From Ulva prolifera (taxonomy: Eukaryota; Chlorophyta; Ulvophyceae; Ulvales; Ulvaceae): a DNA stretch of 64,000 nucleotides. Each line of letters opens with the position of its first letter. Position 1 is the first letter of the stretch. Under the pieces are notes generated by a model. It was not told where the DNA came from and ran no database searches. It saw nothing but the letters and a program-made list of their open reading frames with translations. Positions 1 through 10,000 of this stretch are shown in pieces. The position numbers were made by a program, and so were the translations under genes. The stretch spans positions 4,325,354-4,389,353 of the forward strand of contig CM041198.1 in the NCBI GenBank assembly GCA_023078555.1, given 5' to 3'.

Positions 1-1782
1 CGCCACAGCAGCGCCCCTGTCGCCACAGTGCCGACGAGCGCCGCGAGTATGAACACGGCGCCGACGGCGGTGAGCAGGGCGTGCACGGCGCGCACGTCCT
101 GCAGGCTGTCCCCGCGGCAGATGGACTCGGCAGAGACGTCGGGGGCGAGCGCGGCCCCGGCGGAGTCGCGCATGGCACCCCGGGGGAGCGTCACGCGCAC
201 GACGTCGCCGCGGTGGCACTTGCGGGCCAGCACGACCTGCACCGTGGTCACGAGCGCCGCCGGCACCGCCTCAGTGATTGACTCCGTGGGGGACCGGACG
301 ATCGCGGCCGCCGCAAAGTCACCCTGCAGCCACGCTGCTGTTTCGGCGTGCAACGTCCTGGTCCCGCCTCCACACATGCGCCTGGGAGCACGTGATGCCT
401 ACGCCCCGCGAATGTGCTCGTGTGGACTGTGGTTGATGCACTGCGGACGCTGTAGCTGTGTCCGCGCAAGTGTAGGCAGCCAGTCAAGCATGCTACATCG
501 CACAGTTGCATCTGTTGGTTGCATGCGGTGGCCGCGTACATCCAATGTCAAGGATAGGCAGCTGCAGGTGATGCAAGGGCCCCATCGCATGCGTCATCAT
601 CATGGCGTAACTATCACGTCGTGAGGGAAGGCGATGTTCAGGAGAGCGGACATGGGAACCGCAGCACTGATGGCTTCGGCAACGGGAATGGCATACCTGA
701 GTCTCCAGCAGGCTCTGCTGCACCCCACCCTTTGCGACAAACACCTCGTCCCCAAACTCAAACGTCAGCACGTCGACCTGCCAGAGGCCGTCCCGCGCAT
801 AAGCAGACGCCGCAGCGCGCGCAGCGACGGGGGGCCTATCAGCCTCCGCCTGTGTCCACAGCCAGAACCGCAGCGACGCCGTCCACACCCCGAGCGCAAC
901 TTCCACACCCGGGGCGTCCGTAATCGCCGCCTCGTCCAGCCGTACAAACATCGAGCACGGGCCGGCAGCAGCCGGGTCGCAGCCAGAGACCTTGATGCCG
1001 ACGCTGTGGAGGCGGTACCCCGGCAGGCCCCCCGTGTCGAGTGCCGTGCTGTTCGTGACAGAGCCGGAGCCGACCGTGAAGGCGGAGGCCGCGTCCCCGA
1101 ACAGGGCAAACTCCCAGTCCGGGTGCACCGCGAGGTCGAGCCGCACCTCATGCTGCTCGGGGTCAAAGCCCTGCACATGCACGGGCAGTTGGCAGCTGGC
1201 CGGTGGGCAGGGTTCTTAAAGCGCCACACATCTGCTTGTGCAGGGAGCGCGCGCAGTCGCAAGCTGGAACAAGCCGGAACCAAAAGCGGCACCGAGGCAG
1301 ATGCTCGCAAGGTGCCTTGTGCGAGCTTGCGGTGCTGAGCACACGTCTGTTGAGCGATGGGAGCAGCGGCCGCATGGTTGCAGACGCGGCTGAACAGGGA
1401 TGGGGGGTCACACCTGAAGCACCAAGTTGGTGGCCCAGGCTCGAATCTCGGTGACGGAGTTGTCTGGAGCGCAGCGGCCGGGGGAGCGAGTGCTGCACAG
1501 AGGCAGGGGGCCCGCCCCCGCCAGCCACACAGCGTCTGAAGCGGGATCAACAGCAGCAGTGCCGTTGAATGGCAACGGAATCAGAGAGTTATCATATGGG
1601 TCCAGCACGGCGCGCTGCGCATGCTGAGTCTGTGTGACTACCGGAGTGCCGTCTGGAGCAGCTGCGTATGCGTCCAGCAGTAGCAGCACCGCTGTGGTGC
1701 CCGTCCCGTTTGACTCCCGGTGGCCTGCATTCGGGCACAGAACATGAAACACAGGCTGAGAGCAGCCAAAGGTGCACTGCAT
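1..1782 (-). CDS. 3' part of a host gene: type I membrane glycoprotein (three exons, partial)
   Basis: Three open stretches join in phase 0 on the minus strand: exon 1782-1414, exon 1170-697 and exon 323-1, running off the left edge. Both introns (1413-1171 and 696-324) begin GT after CAG and end CAG|G, which supports the model. The visible product has three N-glycosylation sequons (NGT, NGT, NST), scattered cysteines, aromatic and acidic beta-rich stretches, and near the left edge a hydrophobic run (about 2-80) rich in A, V, L and G that reads as a transmembrane helix. This implies an extracellular domain anchored near its C-terminus. The exons are clearly more GC-rich than the flanking repeats. 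The first coding exon was not identified; 1782 may be an internal acceptor rather than the start. The family is not recognised. Confidence 0.6.
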
Positions 1783-3619
1783 CTGCCTACTGCATGTGCC
1801 TGGGCGTGAGACAGGTGCACTAGTATGCTCTTGGCGAGCATGCGCTGCGAACGCATTGCGCTGGTCTCACAAGCCCTGCAACAGCCACGACGACCTCCAG
1901 CACACATCGCCAGTGTATTGAAGCAGCCACCGCGACACGTTACGTGCTCAGCCACGTCAGTTTCGCTGGTTGTCAACAGTGACAGTTGGACGACAACAGC
2001 ATCCAGCAGAGGCAGTGTCGAGTGAAACGCGTGAGAAATCATATCGGCACGCAGTCAGTTGTCGTTTCATCGCTTGATCACGATGTGGTATCTACGTCGT
2101 CACGACGTGAGCATGGGTGGGAAAAGGTATGCCTTCGGCAAGGAATGTACCGATTTCGTGTCCAAAACTTATCTCAATCACAGTGAATCAAGGCTGCAAG
2201 GTGTCTCGAGCCGAGAGAGGTGGCCATGCGAGGTGGCGGATGACGTCGCGACGGCCAAACATCACTGTCAGGCACAGTTGTCGGTTAGTCAGCCACGCGA
2301 ACAAGACGTGGGGCAACAAAGCTACACGAAGCCTCAATCGATAGGACAGCTGGGGAGTGCACTGCAGTGGGCGAAGACACACATCGTGCATGGGTCGCGA
2401 CGCGACAGAGTTCAGTTCGCTGTCTTGCTACTGCATTACCAACGTCAGAGAGGAGTCCGTGTTTATGCAGGTGCCGCCAGATGTCTGGCCCAGAGGTAGG
2501 TCACAATTAAAACGAGTACCATGCACGAAGCGGCTGCCTCAGCGACAGGACATCCCATGGAGCAACGGTCTGGGGATGTCTCACAGGCAGGCCAGAGCAC
2601 GCGGGGTTAGTGAGGCCCGCGGTGCTCAGACTTCCGCCCAGTGCAGAATATTCACATTAATATATTGCATTCATGACCAGTATGCCACGCCATATTGTGC
2701 AGGATACTGAGGCTAAGACAGAGAGAGCCCTGCAGCTGCGACATGGCAGACGACGCACCATCACTGAGAGCCAAGCCTACATTCACCAAGCAGCCAATAA
2801 GAAGGGACAGCAAACAGCTTTGGGACTTTCTCAGCTGTCGTCTGCTGTCCCACATCACGAGCCCTCGCCGCTTCCAACCCGCTGCGCCTGTGACTGCGTG
2901 CCACTGGCCCACAGGGCGAGAGCGCTAGCTGCTGTGATGCATACGGAACACTATCTACTGATATGTTACGGCCGAACTGTGGCATAGGTTGGTGTGCATA
3001 GCATAGAGTGCATCTGCGCACCATGTAAAGCTCACTGAAGCGCGCACGCACATCGAGCGAGCGGCAGAAGTTCCGAACACGATATGTCTGCTCTGCCTAT
3101 CGCTCGGGAATTGGTGATCGGCATCATGCTACCTTGTAGGCAGGTGCAAAGCCTTCCGCTCCACTGAGTGAGAAACGCACCATGCATGCAGACAACGGAT
3201 CCCACTGTACACCAGTTGCCGGGATGGCTCCTAAACACCGCGAGTCTGACGTCGATGACTCGATTTGCAGAAATTGCACTGTGTGGTCGGGGCCGACATC
3301 CTGTTTGACCGGACTGGAGGGAGTTTGTGGGCCAGTCCGATTGTGGGGTGCACGCGAGGGCGACATTCAACGAGGATGACTGCTGGCCTTTGATGATACG
3401 ACCTGATGATCAACAATTGCCTGTTTCCGCAACCAGGCGTGCGGCGGACTGCCTGTTGTGCGTGTACAGGTATCACCGATACCTGTAGGCTGGCTGCCAC
3501 ACGGGGTCTGCGTACCAATGCGTGCAGAGGTGCAGTCAGATGCTGTATCGTTTATGTCAATGTTCATAACGTGCCTTGTTATGAATAGTCTGTTATCAGC
3601 GTATGAAGTGCACGAGTGC
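1783..3619. other. No gene recognised
   Basis: Only short, mutually overlapping open frames are present. An upstream exon of the leftmost gene could lie here, for example in the cysteine-rich minus frame around 1830-2000, but no splice pair supports it. No repeat shared with the rest of the window was noticed. Confidence 0.4.
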
Positions 3620-3897
3620 TTTGGGAGCAGGGCTCTACATGCCGGTTTTTTCTGGTCGGGAAAACCGAAGCTATACCCCTTTTTTGGTCGGGCTGGCCCC
3701 GGCAAGTAGCCTGTTGGATGTCGGGTTGCCCGCCGACCTCCTCAGGTTCTGTCGGGGGTGTCAAAAACAGTTTTTGGGTGATTTGCATTAGTATTTAGTA
3801 TTAGCTTTCTGCAGCCAATTTCTTCGAACAACTGGCTTCGTTGCTGCCATGGTCGGCTGATGCAGAAGTTTCGATCCTTGACGTCAAGGATTCCGAA

Positions 3898-4175
3898 TGT
3901 TCGAATGTAAGCGCGAGTGGAAGCGTCATACCGTAAGTTTAGTTGGGCGAAATGTTAAGTATGTGTGCGAAATACTTAGCACATGACGCCTGAGATCTGG
4001 GATCACACCTGCATGGTCAGTATCTGAGTCAGATACTTGAACCATGACCTTGTTCGACCTATACAGAGAGCTGGAATGTGTCTTCTCATTCGCGGGCTGG
4101 CGACTGCCACGTGTCACCCCGTGCGTGCATTCGCATGTGCACCTGCCTTGTGCGCTACGAGGCACTTTCACAACA
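3898..4175 (-). repeat. TRIM 3' LTR
   Basis: This 278 bp copy is the downstream LTR in the minus orientation. It is preceded on that strand by the purine tract. It begins TG and ends CA. Confidence 0.85.
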
Positions 4176-4368
4176 CCTCCCCCCTTCACGGGAGCGAGCG
4201 TGTGCGAGCTCATGAGGCACATGTGGAAGTTTCTCTCGGAGCGCGTCGAGTGTTTGGAATGTCCTGTGGGAAGTTGTGCACACGAGAGGTCATGTTAGAG
4301 CGATCACAAGCGTCATGTGGTGCTTACGTGATGATGGGCCCATGTGATCGTGGTTACTCACCGATACC

Positions 4369-4646
4369 TGTTCGAATGTAAGCGCGAGTGGAAGCGTCAT
4401 ACCGTAAGTTTAGTTGGGCGAAATGTTAAGTATGTGTGCGAAATACTTAGCACATGACGCCTGAGATCTGGGATCACACCTGCATGGTCAGTATCTGAGT
4501 CAGATACTTGAACCATGACCTTGTTCGACCTATACAGAGAGCTGGAATGTGTCTTCTCATTCGCGGGCTGGCGACTGCCACGTGTCACCCCGTGCGTGCA
4601 TTCGCATGTGCACCTGCCTTGTGCGCTACGAGGCACTTTCACAACA
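4369..4646 (-). repeat. TRIM 5' LTR
   Basis: This 278 bp copy is the upstream LTR in the minus orientation. It is followed on that strand, at 4368 and below, by GGTATCGGTGAG, the probable primer binding site. Confidence 0.85.
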
Positions 4647-5098
4647 CCGAACCGGTCGACCAATGAACCCGACCGGATGCAAGGTAATTTTTGCAATGCG
4701 CAAGCAGCAATCATATATGCATGTTTACAAAAGAGTGAACGGGAGAAAACAAACACTGAAACCGAATCTCATCCGAATCAACATCCCGCAAGCAGCAAGC
4801 AACATTGTTGTGACTCAACTGGTGAATACTCTTTCATTGCAATATGTATCCGGTGCCTTCAGGCCCGCCAAGCTGTCGGGACCAGGGCCAACAGGATTTC
4901 GGGATCCCGACAATTGCAAGCTGTCGGCGTTTGTCGGGGATCCCGAAAAGCACCATTGGCACCCGGCGGGCACGCCCGCCCGCACCCCCCTGGCTTGCCG
5001 GGAAAACCGACGGCTCGCTTCTCTCACCGTCGGTTTTATTTGCCCTTTTTCGTTTTTTTGTCGGGAAACCGATCGGGATGTAGAGCCCTAGTTGTGAG

Positions 5099-5793
5099 GT
5101 CTGCAGACCGCCACTGCTGCGCACCCCAAGCCACATTGACTGATGCGACAATTTATCTGTGCATGGCGCTACAGGCAATGCTCCATTTTAGACTACAACA
5201 TCATTGCCCACCGAAAATGCTTCCTTCTCATATTGGTTGCATGTCATTGCACCGTACAGAGTTGCATTGCCCTGTTTTGACATAAGAAACGGTAGAATAC
5301 GGAACACATGTGAAACATTCTTTCGGTCGTGGTGGAGGATACGAAACTTCGTGTAGGCAAAACGACATCTGGGCGCGGAAGGCGCCAAGCCACTTTTGTC
5401 CCACTTGTACCTTGCATCGACCTGTGCAATCAGTGGGTTGACACACTAGTGATTTGCATACATTATGTACATAGTGCTACGTACTACGTAGTGACATGTG
5501 TAGCGAGTTGTTCACTGTGCAATGTGTAGCGAGTTGTTCAATGTGCAATGATGCTATAGCATATGCTGGACCGTTGTTCACAAAGACTGTGATGACCGGC
5601 CTTCTCTGCCTCGTGGCCCTAGGTGTACATGCATGCCATGGACTCCGGTATGCATGTAGTCAATGCAGCTTGGCGACATGTGCAGCGCAGTTTCGATTTG
5701 CCTGTAGTCCTCTTGAAGTCCCGGCGTGCCAACGTTTCATACGTTGATATGAATTGAAACATTAGCATAAGAAACACGTTTCAAAGTAGCTCT
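5099..5793. other. No gene; short tandem duplication
   Basis: No coding signal is seen. A 19 bp unit, ATGTGTAGCGAGTTGTTCA, occurs at 5496 and again at 5522 (period 26). Confidence 0.5.
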
Positions 5794-6137
5794 TGTCAAA
5801 AAAATCCTATCGGTTCAGGACAGGTCAAGCAGTCCGTCAGTGGTAAGGTCATGAGAGCCGGTACCATACTTGCGAAGCACAGAAGTAGAACCTTGGAGTA
5901 CTGCGGGGAGGTACCTAATACCGTGAAACAGTAATAATGATGGTTACAGAGCTTAGTGTGCATCTCAATACATGCAAACAAACATTCAAGTTCACGGCGG
6001 GAGATCGTCGCAGGATCTCCCTCACTACTCCGAGACATTCCCGCCGGCGGCTGCCCCATGTATCCGATCCGCATATCGATCCGTGTATGAGAGCACCTGG
6101 CACCACATAGCTGCCCGCAGACCCATGCGTTGTGACA
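5794..6137 (-). repeat. 3' LTR of old copia element D
   Basis: On the minus strand it begins TGTCACAACGCATGGGTCTG and ends in TGACA. It keeps the order of motifs seen in the other copia LTRs of this window: the promoter-proximal block, CTGTTTCACGGTATTAG, and the CTTCTGTGC block. At 344 bp it is close to the family's 348 bp but clearly diverged, so it is the oldest copia layer recognised here. It is preceded on the minus strand by a purine-rich GTATGGGGGAG tract. Confidence 0.75.
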
Positions 6138-6298
6138 CTCCCCCATACACCCTGCTGTGTCTCCACTAGCGGGAGTTGCAAAACTTTGCGAAGCGGATTA
6201 GGCAGCACTTCGGGCAGCACTTTGAACACATCTGCGAGTTGGTCAACAATGTCAACCGGTCTACCTTCAGCTCATCCATATGAACATATTCCGGCACT
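6138..6298 (-). pseudogene. Copia element D, C-terminal end of pol (fossil)
   Basis: The minus-strand frame keeps EYVHMDELKVD and following residues, matching the end of the copia polyprotein (EYVQMDELKVAW in element A). It sits directly upstream of D's 3' LTR. The preceding part of the same fossil lies beyond the B nest at 29713-29911. The copy is broken and truncated. Confidence 0.7.
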
Positions 6299-6324
6299 GT
6301 GGAAGTCCAATGATAAGACTGCTC
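6299..6324. repeat. Left half of a 42 bp A-box hairpin insert in element D
   Basis: This piece and 29697-29712 are two halves of one short insert in D, separated by the later insertion of B, whose duplication TGCTC is 6320-6324 and 29692-29696. The insert is flanked in D by CACT (6295-6298 and 29713-29716). It contains AGTCCAATGATAAGAC and CTACCACTGGAC, an imperfect inverted repeat whose other strand reads like a tRNA 5' half (CAGTGGTAGAGC). Confidence 0.6.
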
Positions 6325-6363
6325 TGTCATAATGCATGCGCCTGCGGGCAGCAGTGTGGTGAC
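6325..6363 (+). repeat. Element B 5' LTR, first 39 bp
   Basis: Begins TGTCATAATGCATGCG. It continues at 12940 after element A and its GTGAC duplication. Confidence 0.85.
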
Positions 6364-6711
6364 TGTCACAATGCATGAGCCTGCGGGCAGCAGTGTGGTG
6401 ACAGGTGCACCCATGCACGGACGATCCGCGGATCCAGTGCAGGGGTAAGCCGCCAGCCGAGATTGTCTCGATGTAGTGAGAGAGATCCCGCGAGGGTTTC
6501 CCGCCGTAGCCTTGAGTGTTCAGTGTGCATATAAGCTCGTGCACACTGAGATCTGTAACCATTCTCTTTACTGTTTCACGGTATTAGCACTCTCCTTTCA
6601 GCATCTCTCGGTTCTACCTCTGTGCGCAGCAGGTACGAGATGCTGGCTGTCCTGACCTGACTTGAACGAGGACTGCGCGTCCGCCCTGCACATATGATAG
6701 CTTTTCTAACA
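6364..6711 (+). repeat. Element A 5' LTR
   Basis: Starts TGTCACAATGCATGAG and ends CTTTTCTAACA. It contains a TATAAG box at 6530-6535 and the palindrome GATCCGCGGATC (about 6423-6434). Transcription would begin downstream of the TATA-like box. Confidence 0.92.
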
Positions 6712-6724
6712 TGGTATCGATGAT
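6712..6724 (+). promoter_or_regulatory. Primer binding site of element A
   Basis: TGGTATCGATGAT directly follows the LTR. TGGTATC is the complement of the GATACCA end of plant-type initiator Met tRNA, the usual copia primer. Confidence 0.75.
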
Positions 6725-7016
6725 GTTAGCGTTATGTCTGTTTATGGTCTTGTTCAGGAAAGCCGTCGGCCAATGTCTGCGCGCAGACACGGCGGGCATT
6801 CCACTGTTCTGCCGGCGCTCAGACCGCGGTCAAAGCGCAGGCATCATTTAGCTCTCTCGTAGTATATTGTTGTTAGACACAATTCGAGAAGCTTGTTTTA
6901 ATGATCAGCGCTGAGAAAAGCGAACGCGTTCGCTTGTTCTCTCAACCTGTTTGCTTGCGAGCAATCCCACTGGTTAGTTGCTGCGCGCGACAAACAACCA
7001 TCTGTCCTGATGCAGG

Positions 7017-10000
7017 ATGTCTCTCTCGAACGCCAACTCCAACGCCAACTCTCCTCGCGAGGAGAGGCGTGACGATGCTGACCAGCAGCCTCTCGTCGAC
7101 AGGGACGCTGACCAGCAGCTCCCTGACGGAGAACAGCCTGCGGGTATGTTGCTCCGGGGCGGCCGAATTGTCCGGCCACGACCCTCTTCCCACACTGGGC
7201 AGAGCAGTCAGCAGGTGCCTTTTTCCTCTCATGTTGTGAACGATCCTGGTCACACTGAGTCACTCATATCACTCGAAACGTTAACCGAGGCGCTGCGCGC
7301 ATCTCGGGGACGTAGCGAACCTGATTTGACTAAAGGGCCTGAGTGGAATCACAAGACTGAAAGTTTCGTTGCGTACGAACAGAAAGTCTTTTTGTGGTTA
7401 GGTCAATTCGAGTTGGATCATTTGTTGCAGCACGCACCGTCTGCGGATGAACAGCGTGTTCATGCTAGGGCGAGGACACAGGTCCTAATGTCTTTGCCTG
7501 ACGCGGATAGGACGACTGTCTATCGCATGTCGCATTTGTGTGAAGCATGGTCTTACTTGACTGCCAAGTACAGACCTAGCACCGAAGCCGAAATCCACAG
7601 ATTGTGGAGTCGGTTTAATTCTTTATCACAAAACAATAAAGATGTTGCGACATATTGTGGTGATGTGATGAGTGTTTACACTCAACTTGAGGCACTAGGT
7701 GCCGATGTGGGCCAGCGATGGCTACGTTTGAAACTGTTAGAGGTGGGGGAGGAGTTCAACGCTGTGCGCGGCGAAGTTCTACACTCCTCCCCTCATGTGA
7801 TAATATCACGTTTGACCGAGCATGCTGATTTGCTCAAACAACAGCGGTCGCTGCAGGCTAGGTCTGGGGCGCCCGCGGGCAAACCAGGCCATGGCTGGCG
7901 CAAGCAGCACCGTGGTGATGGCCCTGTGGTCGCTGCTCTCGCAGCTGGCCAGGCTCCTCGCGAGGAGACTAGGACCTGCTTCTTCTGCAAGAAGAAGGGA
8001 CATTTGCGTGCGAACTGCCCCCAACGCAAACAGGCTGCGGCCAGAGATGTTTGCACTATTGAAATGCCTGCCAAGTACCCACAGCCGGACGCGTCCATGC
8101 CGTGGAACATCATTGTTGATAGTGGGTCGGACATGCATATAGTAGGAAATCGGGAAATGTTCACTGAGTATGGCCCATGTCAGAAAGTTGCCAATCTCGC
8201 GGGACCAGGGCAGCTTTCTATCATGGGCAGGGGAACCATTCAGGTGAACCTGGGTGCTTATGTGGACAAGCATGGGAACAAGCATCCACTGGATGTGGAA
8301 ATTCCTGGTGTATACTATGCTCCTGAATGTCCGTACAACCTGCTCAGCACGATGGGTCTTAGACACGAGCAGATGTTCTTAGACACGCGTAGGAATGTGT
8401 TGTATGTCCCTGGTGTGGGTGATATGGCTACCGACGTAGAGGACGATGCCAAATATCAGGAACTAGATGTGGATGGTCACCCTGTCTTTGCGTTTAAAAT
8501 GGCAGTAGAGACCAAACCTATTCTCGTCGGTGCGCCTGTCAATAGGGGGGTAGTCTGGTCTAACCAGAGCAGTCCGACCTCAGTCGTTGAGGATCAACAG
8601 CAGTGGCATCATGTGGCGGTCGCGGCCATTGACCTGCAGCGACCCAATGCTGGGGGAGCTGAGGTCCCGCATGATGCATACTGGCTGGAACCTGCTTTTC
8701 TAGCACACTTGTCTTTTCACCAGTCAAATTGGGTCCTAAAACGCATGCAATCTAACAGTGAATTTTATGGTCATTTGAATTTGGATGTCGATTCCGAGCC
8801 ACTGGGGAATCGGTGTCACGGCTGCAGAATTGGCAAAGTGCCTGCGGGCAAGTTCTCTGCCAATGATCGTGAGCTCATGGGCCAGGCCAAGTGGCCTGGT
8901 GAGCAACTGCACGCCGATTTAGCTGGTCCTGTCTCTCCGGTAGGAATTGGTGGTGTGAAATATGTTTTGTTTGTGATGTGTGCCTTTACCCGTTATACTT
9001 TCGTGGTAGGTCTGCGCAAAAAGAGTGAGGCTGCGGCCATGATCTCTTATATTATCGAACGCATTCGGGTGAATGTGGTGAAGCCAGGTGAACCGGGTGT
9101 GCGCATCCTACACACCGACAAAGGGGGAGAGTTTATGGTCGCGGCCTTAAAGCTCTACCTCCAGCGTCGTGGCATCACTCACCGCTTGACCCCCACAGCC
9201 GCTCATCGCTGTAATGGCATGATCGAGAGGAGGATCGGAGTGGCCTTTGAGTCACTCCGTGCTGTGCTGCTCGCGAGTGGCCTACCTCTGTTTCTGCGGA
9301 TTGAATGCCTCGCCAGTGTTGTCCATGGTCACAACCTCACGCCGTCATCGGCATTGTACCATGACAAATTGGCGAGCATCCTCAAGGGCTTGAAAGCTCA
9401 GCATGCTGTCAACGCATCTGCAGATGTTGACGAAGCTGAGAAGAGCCTGGGGAAGGGTAAGCGCATGAAAAAGGCCGAGCGCGATAAGTTGAGGGATGAG
9501 GAAAAGCGCAAGTACAAGTTGCTTGCGACGACAGAATTAGATGAGTTTTTAGTGCGGTCTTGTGATAAGGATATCATTCCTTATATGGCCTTTTTCAGAG
9601 ACACCTCCGTTGAGGTGTTCCAAGATCTGCTGCGGCAGCAGCGTCCATGGGGGGTTGAAGTGTATGCATACCCTAGGGATGACAAGCTGCGGAAGTTGTC
9701 CCCGCGGGGTGTGCCTGCATACTGGGTCGGGGCTGGGTTAGGCCCCAGCATGCAGCGTGTGTACGCCCAGGACGTTCCTGGGGGTAGGGTTTTTGTTGTG
9801 CGTCAGGTGATGTGCACTGCGGATCAGATGATCCGGCACGTACGCAAGTACGATGCGTCCGCCGTTGTGGACAAGAGGGAACCTAAGGAGTTTGCGAACT
9901 CCTATACGGTTGCTTTCGAGGGGGACGATGAGGGTGAGCGTGTGACTGACGCCGATGTCCCTCCTTTCGCGGCAGAGCACACGTATGATGGGGGAGTGTT

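Larger units (their letters stand above)
3898..4646 (-). mobile_element. Complete TRIM (terminal-repeat retrotransposon in miniature)
   Basis: Two direct repeats of 278 bp (3898-4175 and 4369-4646), apparently identical, flank a 193 bp core. Read on the minus strand each repeat begins TGTTGTGAAAG and ends TTCGAACA. The whole unit is bounded by the 5 bp duplication CCGAA (3893-3897 and 4647-4651). Just inside the minus-strand 5' LTR is a primer-site-like GGTATCGGTGAG. Just before the 3' LTR is a purine tract GAAGGGGGGAGG. The core has no coding capacity, so mobilisation would need proteins of an autonomous LTR element. Matching repeats and an exact duplication imply a recent insertion into the surrounding hAT-like element. 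The structure looks whole. Confidence 0.88.
3628..5090. mobile_element. hAT-like non-autonomous element (MITE type) hosting a TRIM
   Basis: The ends are a 13 bp inverted repeat with one mismatch, CAGGGCTCTACAT at 3628 and its complement ending at 5090 (reading TAGGGCTCTACAT). Both are followed inward by GGTTTTCCCGAC-type subterminal sequence. The flanks TTTGGGAG (3620-3627) and GTTGTGAG (5091-5098) agree at 6 of 8 positions, as expected of an aged 8 bp hAT target duplication. Without the nested TRIM the element is about 710 bp. It has no transposase frame, so it would depend on an enzyme encoded elsewhere. Internally it has TCGGGATCCCGA palindromes (about 4900-4960). The family call rests on end sequence and duplication length only. 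Confidence 0.55.

Noticed and set aside
28-1338. Plus-strand frames over the first kilobase
   Set aside because: They are Arg/Ala/Pro-rich shadows of the minus-strand exons, which have matching splice phases and protein features.
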